From Roseovarius sp. THAF9 (GTDB lineage Bacteria; Pseudomonadota; Alphaproteobacteria; Rhodobacterales; Rhodobacteraceae), in assembly GCF_009363715.1 (NCBI RefSeq), contig NZ_CP045404.1, positions 2,758,001 to 2,822,000 of the forward strand: DNA of 64,000 bases, in the 5' to 3' direction. The notes under the pieces were generated by a model that had not been told where the DNA came from, made no database searches, and was given only the letters and a program-made list of their open reading frames with translations. Both the position numbers and the translations under genes were made by a program. This document shows, in pieces, positions 26,564-37,762 of this stretch (position 1 is the stretch's first letter; each line of letters begins with the position of its first letter).

Positions 26564-29500
26564 TGCGCCTACTGCTTTCTCTCCTTCTCGTTCTCACTTT
26601 CGCGATCTCGACGCCCCTGCTCGCCCAGGATCAGGAGGAAGAAGACAAGTCGTTTATCGAGAACTGGCTGCAGGACAACCTCTCCGGCGCGGGCCGCGAT
26701 GTAACTGTCACCGGCTTTAGCGGCGCTCTTTCGTCCAATGCCACGCTCGAACGACTGACAATCGCCGACGAGAATGGCGTCTGGCTGACGCTGCGCGACG
26801 CATCGCTCGTGTGGTCCCGGTCCGCCCTGCTGAGCGGCCGGCTGGAGGTCGAAGAGCTTACTGCCGCCGAAGTCATCCTCGAACGTCTGCCCTCGGGGGG
26901 CGAAACCGTCAGCACCGACGACGCCGAGGCGACACAGTTCTCCCTGCCCGAATTGCCGGTCTCGGTAAATGTCGAACTGGTCCAGATCGAAACGGTGGAA
27001 CTCGGAGAGTCCGTGCTTGGCGAACCGGCCCGGCTGTCGCTGGAAGGCAGCGCCAACCTGGCCGACGGTGAGGGCACCGCCAACCTCGCCATCCAGCGGC
27101 TGGACCGGCAAGACAGCCTGACTTTCGAAGGCTCTTTTGCGAACGAAAGCCGCGTCCTTGCGATCGATCTCGATTTCCAGGAAGGCCCCGAAGGCATCGT
27201 CTCCACCCTGCTCGGCATCCCGGAGACGCCCGCTCTGCGTCTGCAGGTGACCGGCGACGCCCCCCTGTCGGATTTCTCCGCTCGCATCCTGCTCAGCTCC
27301 GATGGCCAAGAACGCTTTGGCGGCACCGTGAATGTCGGCGCCATCGACGGCGACGACACCCAAGGCTACACGTTTGCCGCAGATCTTGATGGCGACCTAC
27401 GCCCGCTCTTCGAGGAACAGTTTCAACCCTTCTTCGGCGAAGCCACCCGCCTCTCCGTCTCCGGTCAGACCGAGGCCAGCGGTCGGCTGGTGCTCGACGA
27501 ACTGGCCCTCGCCTCCGAGGCGCTGGAGCTTCAGGGCAACCTAGCGCTCTCGGCCTCCGGCTGGCCGGAAACGCTCCAGCTTGAGGGCCGTATCGGAAGC
27601 GACGAGGGCGACGTCGTGCGCCTTCCGATTTCCGGCGCGCCGACAACCCTTCAAAACGCCCGGCTCACCGCCAGCTTCGATGCCGCACAGGACGATGCCT
27701 GGCAGGCCGAAATGCAGATCGTCGACCTCGTTCAGGAAAACGGATTGCAACTGGATCGTGCCACGCTTTCGGGCACGGGCCAGATCACGGATGCCCCCGA
27801 CAGATCCTTTTCGGGCGACATCACCTTCAATACCGAAGGCGTGGATCATTCCGATCCCGCGCTGGCCGAGGCCATTGGCGCCGCGCCGGCGGGCAGCATG
27901 ACCCTCGACTGGCAACAGGATCAGCCTCTTGTGATCGACGCGCTCGACGTCGAAAGCGGCAACGTCACCCTCACCGCCAACGGTGAACTCGAAAGCCTCG
28001 AAGACGGCTTTCCCTTCACCGGCAGCGCGACGCTGAACGCCGCCGACCTGTCGCGCTTTGCGGCCATCTCGAACCAAGATATCTCCGGCGCCGCAAATGC
28101 GACGCTGGAAGGCACCGGCACGCTTCTGGGCGGGTCCTTCGATATCGAACTCGAGGCCGAAACCAACGATCTGGCCATCGGCCAACCGCGCCTCGACCCG
28201 CTGATGACCGGCCAGGGCACCCTGTCGCTGGCCGCGCGCCGCGACACCACCGGCACCGTGCTTGAGCGGCTCACTATCCAGACGCAGGCCATCGCCGCCA
28301 ACGCCTCGGGCCGGCTCGATGCCGATGATGGCCAGCTGGACATCGAGGCACGGCTGAAGAACGTCGCGCAAGTCGAGCCCACGCTGTCCGGCCCTGCCAC
28401 ACTGACGACATCCGTCAACTGGAGCACCGGCGATGCCCTCAACATCTCCGCGCTCGAAGCCACCTTGGCCGAAGCCACGCTGACCGGCAGCGGCGCGGTC
28501 TTCCCCGAAGACCCCAACCTGCCCGCCGAAGGCAAGGTGACGCTCGCGGCGCAGGACCTCTCGCGCTTTGCCCAACTGGCGGGTCGTGACCTGGACGGCG
28601 CGGCGACTGTCGTGCTCGAAGGTTCCGGGCGCATCCGCGGCGGCGCGTTCGACATCGTGCTCGACGCCGAAACCAACGATGTCGAAATCGGCGAGCCGCG
28701 CGTCGACGCGCTGATGAACGGCGCAGGCACAGTGTCCATCGCCGCACAGCGCGACACCGACGGCACCGTGCTCGAACGCTTCTCGGTCCGAACGCCGGCG
28801 CTCGAGGCCGACGCCTCGGGCCGGCTCGATTCCGATGACGGCGAAGTGACCCTCAAGGCTGCCATCGCAGACCTCGCCCGGATCGAGCCGCGCATGTCCG
28901 GGCCCGCCACCCTCGACACCGCCGCAACCTGGGAAAAGGGCGGCGCGGTCACCATCTCGCGGCTCGAAGCCTCCGGTGCTGGCACGACGCTTTCGGCGAC
29001 AGGCGCCGTCTTCCCCGACGATGCACTGCTGCCGGTCGAAGGCCAGATGATGCTGAATGCCAGCGACCTGTCGCGCCTCGCGCCGCTTCTGAACCGTCCG
29101 CTGACCGGCAGCCTCGACATGACGCTCGAAGGCTCTGGCCAGGTACGCGGCCGCACGCTCGACATCACCACGGATATCGACGGCTCCAACCTGCGCACCG
29201 GCATCGCCCAACTCGATCAGCTGATCGCCGGCAGCATCGACGCCCGCGCCTCCGTCGCACTGGGCGAGTCCGCGCCCGGCATCCGCTACATCGACATCCA
29301 GACGCCGCGCGTGACCGTCGATGCCGAAGGCAGCGGCCCCGGCGCACCGGTCAACCTGTCGGCCCGGCTTGCAGACCTTGGCATTTTCGTTCCCGATTTC
29401 CCCGGCGCGGTCTCGGCCAATGGCACGATCACGATCGTCGACCGGGCCGGCGAACAGATCCGCCTGTCGCTCAATGCGTCCGGCCCTGGCGGCACCAATG

Positions 29501-30819
29501 CCCGCGTCAACGGGTCGATCAACGGCTACGGCAACAGCCTCGATCTCGACGTGAACGGCTCTGCGCCCCTCGCGCTGGCCAATCCGTTCCTCGCGCCGCG
29601 CTCCATCACCGGACTTGCCAATTTCGACCTCAGCGTCAACGGCCCGCCTGCGCTGAATTCCCTGTCGGGTGTGATCAACGTCTCGGACGGCCGCGTCGCC
29701 CTGCCCCGCCTGTCGTCCGCCATCACCGGCATCACCGGCGCTGTCCGCCTGGCCTCGGGCCGGGCCGAAACAAACATTACCGCCTCGATGGGCACCGGCG
29801 GCAATTTTCGCGTGCGCGGGCCGATCACCCTGTCGGCGCCGTTCAACGCCAATCTGGAGGCCGCGCTGAACGATCTGGTCGTGACCGACCCCGACCTTTA
29901 CACCACTACCCTGTCGGGCCAGGTCGGCATCAACGGCCCGCTGACAGGCGGCGCCACCATCGGCGGCACCGTCAACCTGGGCCGGACCGAGCTGCGCGTG
30001 CCGTCGGGAAGCGGCACCCGCACCCCCGGCGACATTCCCGAGATCACCCATATCGGCGAGCCCGCCGACGTGCGTCGAACCCGCGCCCGCGCCGGGATCA
30101 TCGGCCAGGACAGCGGCGGCACTCCCGTCGCCTTCCCACTGGATCTTGTCATCAACGCGCCGAACCGGATCTTCGTGCGCGGGCGCGGCCTTGACGCCGA
30201 GCTGGGCGGTCGCTTGCGCCTTCAGGGCACCACCGCCGACGTCGTGCCCAGCGGCCTCTTCGAACTCATTCGCGGACGGCTCGATATTCTGGGCCGCCGT
30301 CTTGACCTGACCGAAGGCGTGATCGACCTGCGCGGTGCGCTCGACCCCTACCTGCGCTTCGTAGCCGAAACCGAGAATGACGGCATCCTCGTGCGCACCA
30401 TCATTGAGGGGCTGGCAAGCTCGCCTTCCGTCCGCTTCGAATCCGTCCCCGACCTGCCGCAGGACGAGGCCGTGGCCCGCCTGCTCTTCGGGCGCGGCCT
30501 CGACGACATCTCGGCCTTCCAGGCGGCCCAGCTTGTCGCCGCCGCCGCCACGCTTTCGGGCCAGCGCTCGGGCGGTCTGGACATTCGCGGGGCCCTCGGC
30601 CTCAGCAATCTCGACGTGTCCACGTCCGAGGACGGCGCGACACAGGTCACCGCCGGCGCTTACCTGTCGGAAAACCTCTATTCCGAGGTCACCGCCGACA
30701 GCGAAGGCAATCAGGAGATCAATCTCAACCTCGACATCGGGCGTAACCTGACTGTCAAGGGCTCGACCAGCACCACAGGCAACACCGGCGTCGGCATCTT
30801 CTTCGAAAAGGATTACTGA
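26563..30819 (+). CDS. tamB: TamB, inner-membrane-anchored translocation/assembly protein
   Basis: The 1418-residue protein has an N-terminal hydrophobic anchor (LLLSLLLVLTFAISTPLLA), a very long beta-rich periplasmic body, and a C-terminal DUF490/TamB domain with GVIDLRGALDPYLRF, DLPQDEAVARLLFGRG and ending GVGIFFEKDY. TamB bridges the inner membrane to TamA and belongs to the bridge-like proteins also implicated in phospholipid transport. The ATG at 26563 shares bases with the tamA stop (TGATG). The middle contains three repeats of exactly 170 residues, listed separately. The 3' end overlaps oxyR by seven bases. Confidence 0.93.
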   Translation: MRLLLSLLLVLTFAISTPLLAQDQEEEDKSFIENWLQDNLSGAGRDVTVTGFSGALSSNATLERLTIADENGVWLTLRDASLVWSRSALLSGRLEVEELTAAEVILERLPSGGETVSTDDAEATQFSLPELPVSVNVELVQIETVELGESVLGEPARLSLEGSANLADGEGTANLAIQRLDRQDSLTFEGSFANESRVLAIDLDFQEGPEGIVSTLLGIPETPALRLQVTGDAPLSDFSARILLSSDGQERFGGTVNVGAIDGDDTQGYTFAADLDGDLRPLFEEQFQPFFGEATRLSVSGQTEASGRLVLDELALASEALELQGNLALSASGWPETLQLEGRIGSDEGDVVRLPISGAPTTLQNARLTASFDAAQDDAWQAEMQIVDLVQENGLQLDRATLSGTGQITDAPDRSFSGDITFNTEGVDHSDPALAEAIGAAPAGSMTLDWQQDQPLVIDALDVESGNVTLTANGELESLEDGFPFTGSATLNAADLSRFAAISNQDISGAANATLEGTGTLLGGSFDIELEAETNDLAIGQPRLDPLMTGQGTLSLAARRDTTGTVLERLTIQTQAIAANASGRLDADDGQLDIEARLKNVAQVEPTLSGPATLTTSVNWSTGDALNISALEATLAEATLTGSGAVFPEDPNLPAEGKVTLAAQDLSRFAQLAGRDLDGAATVVLEGSGRIRGGAFDIVLDAETNDVEIGEPRVDALMNGAGTVSIAAQRDTDGTVLERFSVRTPALEADASGRLDSDDGEVTLKAAIADLARIEPRMSGPATLDTAATWEKGGAVTISRLEASGAGTTLSATGAVFPDDALLPVEGQMMLNASDLSRLAPLLNRPLTGSLDMTLEGSGQVRGRTLDITTDIDGSNLRTGIAQLDQLIAGSIDARASVALGESAPGIRYIDIQTPRVTVDAEGSGPGAPVNLSARLADLGIFVPDFPGAVSANGTITIVDRAGEQIRLSLNASGPGGTNARVNGSINGYGNSLDLDVNGSAPLALANPFLAPRSITGLANFDLSVNGPPALNSLSGVINVSDGRVALPRLSSAITGITGAVRLASGRAETNITASMGTGGNFRVRGPITLSAPFNANLEAALNDLVVTDPDLYTTTLSGQVGINGPLTGGATIGGTVNLGRTELRVPSGSGTRTPGDIPEITHIGEPADVRRTRARAGIIGQDSGGTPVAFPLDLVINAPNRIFVRGRGLDAELGGRLRLQGTTADVVPSGLFELIRGRLDILGRRLDLTEGVIDLRGALDPYLRFVAETENDGILVRTIIEGLASSPSVRFESVPDLPQDEAVARLLFGRGLDDISAFQAAQLVAAAATLSGQRSGGLDIRGALGLSNLDVSTSEDGATQVTAGAYLSENLYSEVTADSEGNQEINLNLDIGRNLTVKGSTSTTGNTGVGIFFEKDY
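28021..29550 (+). repeat. Three tandem 510-base (170-residue) repeats inside tamB
   Basis: Equivalent segments begin at 28021 (GSATLNAADLSRFA), 28531 (GKVTLAAQDLSRFA) and 29041 (GQMMLNASDLSRLA), exactly 510 bases apart. Each continues with a GxATxxLEGxG-type strand, a conserved AETNDxxIGxPRxD element (diverged in the third), and an AxASGRLDxDDG element. Copies one and two are the closest. A weaker fourth unit may start near 29551. Confidence 0.8.
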
Positions 30820-31721
30820 GCCGCCTCGCGCGGTTCAGACTCATCCTGCGTCAGCAGGTCAGCGATCGCGCGGAACCGTTCGGCCAGCGGGCTGGTCTTG
30901 CGCCAGACCATGCCGACTTGGCGCTTGGGCTGTGGGTCACGGAACCGCGCCACCGACACCGGCGCCGACCGGGTTTCCACCGGCACCGCCATTTCGGGGA
31001 TCAGCGTAACCCCCATCCCCGCGCCCACCATCTGAACCAATGTCGACAGCGATGTGCCCTCCAGGCCGTCACGCAGCCCGCCACCGGGGATGTTGCAAAA
31101 GGCAAGCGCCTGGTCGCGAAAGCAATGCCCTTCCTCCAGCAGCAACAGCCGCCGCATGTGCAGGGTCGTCACGTCCGGCACCGGCGCATGCGCCTCGGCC
31201 TCGGGCCGCACCAACATCATCGGCTCCTCGAAGACCGGGTATTCTTCCAGCGACCGCTCCGACACCGGCAGAGCGACAAGGGCCAAATCCAGCCCGCCCT
31301 CACCCAGATCGGCGATCAGCCTTGGCGTGATACTCTCGCGCACCTGCACGTCCAAGTCGGGAAACGCCGCATTCAGCCGCGTCAGGAACCGCGGCAGAAG
31401 ATAAGGCGCGATCGTCGGAATGACGCCCAGCCGCAGCCGCCCGCTCAATCCCTCCTGCGCCTTGCGCGCAAGGTCCGACAACTCGTCGACCGACCGCAGG
31501 ATCTCGCGCACCCGCTCGGCAAACTCCACGCCAAACCCGGTCAACCGCACCTCGCGCGTCGTGCGCTCGAAGAGCGCCGCGCCCGCCGAGGCCTCCAATG
31601 CCTTTATCTGCACCGACAGCGCCGGCTGGGTGACCGCGCAAATCTCGGCGGCCCGCCCGAAATGGCCAGTACGGGCCAGCACCTCGAAATAGCGCAACTG
31701 TTTCAGTGAGATATTTTTCAT
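30813..31721 (-). CDS. oxyR: OxyR, hydrogen-peroxide-sensing LysR-type activator
   Basis: The 302-residue regulator has an N-terminal helix-turn-helix (MKNISLKQLRYFEVLARTGH; AVTQPALSVQIKALE). Its effector domain carries the two redox cysteines C200 and C209 in LLLLEEGHCFRDQALAFCN, matching the peroxidatic and resolving Cys of E. coli OxyR (199 and 208). Oxidation to a disulfide switches on antioxidant genes. It is divergent from katG with a dyad between them, the classic arrangement. Its 3' end overlaps the convergent tamB stop by seven bases. Confidence 0.93.
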   Translation of the reverse strand: MKNISLKQLRYFEVLARTGHFGRAAEICAVTQPALSVQIKALEASAGAALFERTTREVRLTGFGVEFAERVREILRSVDELSDLARKAQEGLSGRLRLGVIPTIAPYLLPRFLTRLNAAFPDLDVQVRESITPRLIADLGEGGLDLALVALPVSERSLEEYPVFEEPMMLVRPEAEAHAPVPDVTTLHMRRLLLLEEGHCFRDQALAFCNIPGGGLRDGLEGTSLSTLVQMVGAGMGVTLIPEMAVPVETRSAPVSVARFRDPQPKRQVGMVWRKTSPLAERFRAIADLLTQDESEPREAAQ

Positions 31722-31728
31722 AAGAAAT

Positions 31729-34131
<2,403 letters not shown>

Positions 34132-34157
34132 GGGCCTGATGCCAGGCTAGAAAATCA

Positions 34158-34189
34158 GACGGCGCCTCGGATCATCCCGGGGCGCCGTC
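34158..34189 (+). terminator. Strong hairpin downstream of katG
   Basis: GACGGCGCCTCGG at 34158-34170 pairs with CCGGGGCGCCGTC at 34177-34189 in a 13-bp stem containing one G-T pair, with a 6-base loop. Only a short T-run follows (GCGTTTCGG), so it is a likely but imperfect intrinsic terminator for katG. Confidence 0.6.
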
Positions 34190-34285
34190 GGCGTTTCGGT
34201 GCCCCCCTGCGCAAACTGTCGCACCCCGGACCCGGCAGTCATCCAACCCCGTCCCGCGCACGTATCAGGTGCAAGAGAGGATGAT

Positions 34286-34840
34286 ATGACAAAGCTACCC
34301 AAAGACACCACGCTCCTGATCGTCGAGAATGACGACGTCTTCCGCGAGCAATTGTCCAAGGTCATGGCCAGCCGTGGCTTTGACCCCATTCCGGCCGCGA
34401 CCGTGAGCGAGGCCGCCGCCGCGATCGACACGCGACAACCTGCCTTCGCCATCATCGACCTGCATCTCGGCGAAGGCTCGGGACTCGAGGTGATCGAAAT
34501 GCTGAAGAAACAGCGCAAATCGGCCCGCGCCCTCGTGCTGACCGGCTATGGCGACACACCCACTGCCGTGGCGGCGGTCAAGCTCGGCGCCATCGACTAT
34601 CTCGCCAAGCCCGCCGATGGGGACGAAATCGTGGATGCCCTGCTGGCCGCGGAAGGGGTGCAGCCCCCGGCACCGCAAAACCCGATTTCGCCCGAGGAGG
34701 CCAAGCGCGTGCATATCGAACGTTTCTTGGAACGCACAGACGGCAACATTACAAAGACTGCACAGTTGCTGAACATGCACCGCCGCACCCTTCAGCGGAT
34801 ACTGAAGCGCGAGCCCGAACTCGGCAAGGACCCGGGCTGA
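34286..34840 (+). CDS. RegA/ActR/PrrA-type response regulator
   Basis: The 184-residue protein has a receiver domain with acidic pocket E14/D16, phosphoacceptor D58 (AIIDLHLG), [20 protein letters not shown], and K108 in LAKP. A proline-rich linker ([15 protein letters not shown]) and a Fis-type helix-turn-helix ([19 protein letters not shown]) follow. Size and layout match the RegA/PrrA/ActR redox regulators of alphaproteobacteria. Those usually sit with the RegB kinase and SenC, which are absent here, so this may be a paralogue or a dispersed copy. SD GAGAGG precedes the ATG at 34286. The DCC-family gene starts three bases downstream. Confidence 0.85.
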   Translation: MTKLPKDTTLLIVENDDVFREQLSKVMASRGFDPIPAATVSEAAAAIDTRQPAFAIIDLHLGEGSGLEVIEMLKKQRKSARALVLTGYGDTPTAVAAVKLGAIDYLAKPADGDEIVDALLAAEGVQPPAPQNPISPEEAKRVHIERFLERTDGNITKTAQLLNMHRRTLQRILKREPELGKDPG

Positions 34841-34842
34841 TC

Positions 34843-35235
34843 GTGCAGGGCGCAGATGATACTCGGCTGACGGTCTACTACGACGGGTCCTGCCCGCTAT
34901 GCCGTGCTGAAATAGGCTTCTATCAGAAACGCGACCGGGCAGATCGCATCAATTTCACCGACATCTCGCGCAGCCCGGCAGACCCCGCACCCGACCTTGA
35001 CCGCGATGCGGCAATGGGCCGGTTCCACACTCGCCGCCCCGACGGCACCCTAGTGTCCGGAGCCGCCGGTTTCTTCGAGGTGTGGAAACGCCTGCCCGGC
35101 TGGCGACACCTTGCAAAACTCTCGCGCATTCCGGGCGTCGTGCCGCTTGCCGAATTGGCATACCGCGCGTTCCTCATCCTGCGTCCGGCCCTCGTGCGCC
35201 TGCTCGGTCCCATGCTGCGTCGCCGGTCGGCCTGA
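34843..35235 (+). CDS. DCC-family thiol-disulfide oxidoreductase-like protein (DUF393)
   Basis: The 130-residue protein shows the DCC family signature DGSCPLC with C17 and C20, then INFTDIS and [18 protein letters not shown]. The family is predicted to be thioredoxin-like, but its substrates are unknown. The start is a GTG two bases after the response-regulator stop, and the next gene starts two bases after its own stop, so it is in an operon. A hydrophobic C-terminal helix ([20 protein letters not shown]) suggests membrane association. Confidence 0.8.
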   Translation: MQGADDTRLTVYYDGSCPLCRAEIGFYQKRDRADRINFTDISRSPADPAPDLDRDAAMGRFHTRRPDGTLVSGAAGFFEVWKRLPGWRHLAKLSRIPGVVPLAELAYRAFLILRPALVRLLGPMLRRRSA

Positions 35236-35237
35236 CC

Positions 35238-36074
35238 ATGCCCGAACCCGCTCCATTCAGACGGTTTCTCGTTTTGCTGCGCGGCAACTTTTCGCCCGAA
35301 CCGGGCGCGCGCCGGATCATCACGGCTTTGCTGATCGGCGCGGTCGTCCACAGCATCTTCGCCATCGCGGTTGTTTCCATGATCGTCGGCATGTTTTTCG
35401 GCATGAGCCGCGCCTTCGGCAGCGTTCCTGCCCTGTGGCACTGGCTCGCGAACGCGGCCCTTTTGCTGCAATTTCCCCTCGCCCATTCGCTTTTGCTGAA
35501 CGGCCGCGGCCCGCGCATCGTGGCGCGGATTGTACCCGGGCAATACGGCGGCACGCTCGCGACCAGTACCTTCGCCATCATCGCCTCGCTTCAGCTTGCC
35601 GCGCTTTTTCTCCTCTGGACGCCCTCCGGCATCGTCTGGTGGCAGCCGGACGGTGCCATCTTCGCGGCGCTCTGCACCGCCTACGCTGCCTCTTGGCTAT
35701 TGCTGATCAAGGCCAGCATCGACGCCGGCGCCGAGGTACAGTCGGGCGCCTTGGGTTGGATGTCGATGCTGCAGGAGATCAAACCGCGCTATCCGGATAT
35801 GCCCCGAACCGGCCTCTTTCGCATCATACGACAGCCGATCTACGTGTCCTTCGCGCTTACCACCTGGACCGTTCCTGTCTGGACGCCTGACCAGCTTTTG
35901 CTTGCAAGCGTTTTCACGGCCTACTGCCTTCTTGCTCCGGTTCTCAAAGAACGTAGGTTCCGCGCGCGCTACGGCGCAAAGTTCGACGCCTACCAGGCCA
36001 AGGTGCCCTATGCCGTGCCGCGCTTTACCGCCGGGTCCCCAGCGCCAAATCCCAGCTCACGAGACCACGGATGA
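35238..36074 (+). CDS. ICMT/MddA-like integral membrane methyltransferase family protein
   Basis: The 278-residue protein has five or so membrane helices: IITALLIGAVVHSIFAIAVV, ANAALLLQFPLAHSLLL, STFAIIASLQLAALFLLW, AALCTAYAASWLLLI, and a last helix near LLASVFTAYCLLAPVL. The C-terminal part GLFRIIRQPIYVSFAL and KERRFRARYGAKFDAYQ resembles the SAM-binding tail of isoprenylcysteine methyltransferase-like (PEMT, NnrU, MddA) proteins. The substrate is not known. It sits between the DCC protein and the UbiB-type kinase, with the latter's ATG overlapping its stop. Confidence 0.7.
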   Translation: MPEPAPFRRFLVLLRGNFSPEPGARRIITALLIGAVVHSIFAIAVVSMIVGMFFGMSRAFGSVPALWHWLANAALLLQFPLAHSLLLNGRGPRIVARIVPGQYGGTLATSTFAIIASLQLAALFLLWTPSGIVWWQPDGAIFAALCTAYAASWLLLIKASIDAGAEVQSGALGWMSMLQEIKPRYPDMPRTGLFRIIRQPIYVSFALTTWTVPVWTPDQLLLASVFTAYCLLAPVLKERRFRARYGAKFDAYQAKVPYAVPRFTAGSPAPNPSSRDHG

Positions 36075-37399
36075 ACGACCAGAACCCACCCGACCGCAAA
36101 CGCGCCGCCCGCATTCCCACCGGGCGCTTCAACCGCATGGCCCGGACCGGCGGCATGGCGACTGCATTGGCGGGCAACGTCGCCACGCGCGGCGGATGGG
36201 AATTGTTGCGCGGCCGCAAACCCCGGCTGCAGGACCTGCTGATGACACCGTCCAACGTCACCCGCGTGGCCGATCACTTGGCGAACATGCGCGGGGCCGC
36301 CATGAAAGCGGGGCAGCTTCTGTCGATGGAAACCGCCGACATGCTGCCGCCAGAGCTGGCCGAGATCCTCGCCCGCCTGCGCGCCGACGCCCAGTTCATG
36401 CCGCCCTCGCAGCTGAAAAAGGTTCTGGCCGGCAATTGGGGCCGCGACTTTCTGCGCCATTTCAAACGCTTCGACGTGCACCCCATTGCCGCCGCGTCGA
36501 TCGGACAGGTGCACCGCGCCCAGACCCGCGACGGACGCGACCTCGCGATCAAGGTGCAATATCCCGGCATCCGCGACAGCATCGACAGCGACATGCGCAA
36601 CCTCGGCCTGATCCTACGCCGGTCCGGCATGATGCCCGCCAGCTTCGACACGGACCGCATGCTGACCGACGCCGCCGCGCAGCTGCACGAGGAAACCGAC
36701 TACGCGCGCGAAGCCGCCGCACTTAATCGTTTCCGCTCACATCTCGCGGATGACGCCGATTTCGTCCTGCCTGAGGTGCACGACGACCTCAGTACGCGCG
36801 ACATCCTTGCCATGACTTTTGTCGAAGGCCAAAGCATCGACACCGCATCGGAACTGGATCAGCCCACCCGCGACCGCATCGCAACCGCGCTCGTCACGCT
36901 GACCCTGCGAGAGCTTTTCGAACTGCACGACATGCAGACCGACCCCAACTTCGCAAACTACCGCTACCAGCCCGACACCGGCCTTATCGTGCTGCTGGAT
37001 TTCGGCGCGACGCTGCAATTCGAGCCCGGGCGCGTGGACAGCTACCGCGCCCTATTCAACGCCGCGCTGACCGGGGACGACGACGCGGCCTGGGATGCGA
37101 TGATCGCCATCGGCCTCGTGGGTGCCGACACGTCTGACACCGACCGCGCCCACATCCTGCGCCTCTTTGGGATCGCCGCCGAACCGCTGCGCCAAGGCGG
37201 CACGCTCGATTTCGCAACCTGCGGCCTCTTGGCCCGCCTGCGCCGCGAGGGGTTGCTCTTGGCCGACGAACAGGTCGACATCCACGCGCCGCCCACCGAC
37301 ACGCTCTTGCTGCAACGCAAGGTGCTGGGCTGCTACCTACTTGCCGAACGTCTGGGTGCGAGGGTCGATCTCGACCCGATCCTCGCGCGGTTCGCCTAA
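36071..37399 (+). CDS. ABC1/ADCK (UbiB-like) atypical kinase family protein
   Basis: The 442-residue protein has the hallmark KxGQ-type motif ([12 protein letters not shown]), a nucleotide lysine region [38 protein letters not shown] in place of the more usual DPHPGN loop, and [10 protein letters not shown] as the metal-binding DFG. Members support ubiquinone biosynthesis or lipid handling; UbiB itself has C-terminal membrane helices that are not evident here, so it may be the soluble ADCK-type branch. The start overlaps the ICMT-like gene by four bases. The stop overlaps the convergent DUF2256 gene. Confidence 0.82.
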   Translation: MNDQNPPDRKRAARIPTGRFNRMARTGGMATALAGNVATRGGWELLRGRKPRLQDLLMTPSNVTRVADHLANMRGAAMKAGQLLSMETADMLPPELAEILARLRADAQFMPPSQLKKVLAGNWGRDFLRHFKRFDVHPIAAASIGQVHRAQTRDGRDLAIKVQYPGIRDSIDSDMRNLGLILRRSGMMPASFDTDRMLTDAAAQLHEETDYAREAAALNRFRSHLADDADFVLPEVHDDLSTRDILAMTFVEGQSIDTASELDQPTRDRIATALVTLTLRELFELHDMQTDPNFANYRYQPDTGLIVLLDFGATLQFEPGRVDSYRALFNAALTGDDDAAWDAMIAIGLVGADTSDTDRAHILRLFGIAAEPLRQGGTLDFATCGLLARLRREGLLLADEQVDIHAPPTDTLLLQRKVLGCYLLAERLGARVDLDPILARFA

Positions 37400-37536
37400 T
37401 CCTTCGACCGTGCCCGCTTGCACCGTTCCGAGCAATAGCGCACCTCGTCCCAGACCTTTTCCCACTTCTTGCGCCACGTGAACGGTCGACCGCAGGCCGC
37501 ACAAACCTTCGTAGGCAAATCCGATTTTCGTCGCAT
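37396..37536 (-). CDS. Small DUF2256-type zinc-ribbon-like protein
   Basis: A 46-residue protein reading [20 protein letters not shown] and ending in [13 protein letters not shown], with a [12 protein letters not shown] middle. Two Cys pairs (CAAC and CSERC) suggest a zinc ribbon, and the tryptophan-rich centre is typical of the DUF2256 family, often found beside cryptochrome/photolyase or short-chain genes. No function is established. Its stop overlaps the convergent UbiB-like gene by four bases. It is too short for standard length cut-offs, but the sequence is distinctive. Confidence 0.8.
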   Translation of the reverse strand: MRRKSDLPTKVCAACGRPFTWRKKWEKVWDEVRYCSERCKRARSKD

Positions 37537-37649
37537 TTTCACAGCTTTCGCAGGCCCTCTGTCGCTCTATCCGTGCCCTCGCAAGCTAGCCCGAAACGCC
37601 GCGCCGTCACCCTGCCAAACGCCCATCCCGACGGTTTGCCCTTCCGTTT

Positions 37650-37664
37650 TTCACGTGACGTGAA
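37650..37664. promoter_or_regulatory. Perfect 15-base palindrome upstream of the peptide ABC operon
   Basis: TTCACGT-G-ACGTGAA is perfectly symmetrical and stands 99 bases before the binding-protein ATG, in the 226-base gap after the DUF2256 gene. It is a good operator candidate. No regulator is encoded next to it. Confidence 0.45.
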
Positions 37665-37762
37665 GGCATCTGACCATTCGTTTGCTTGCAGCGCCGGACC
37701 ACTCAGTTATGTTTTCGGGATCAGCCCGAGGATCAACCCGGGCGAAATCCAGGGAGACTTTC

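Noticed and set aside
27541..30051. 836-codon open frame antisense to tamB
   Set aside because: High-GC coding DNA creates long antisense frames. The plus-strand protein has a full TamB pattern; the antisense peptide is low-complexity Arg/Gly/Val without a known motif.
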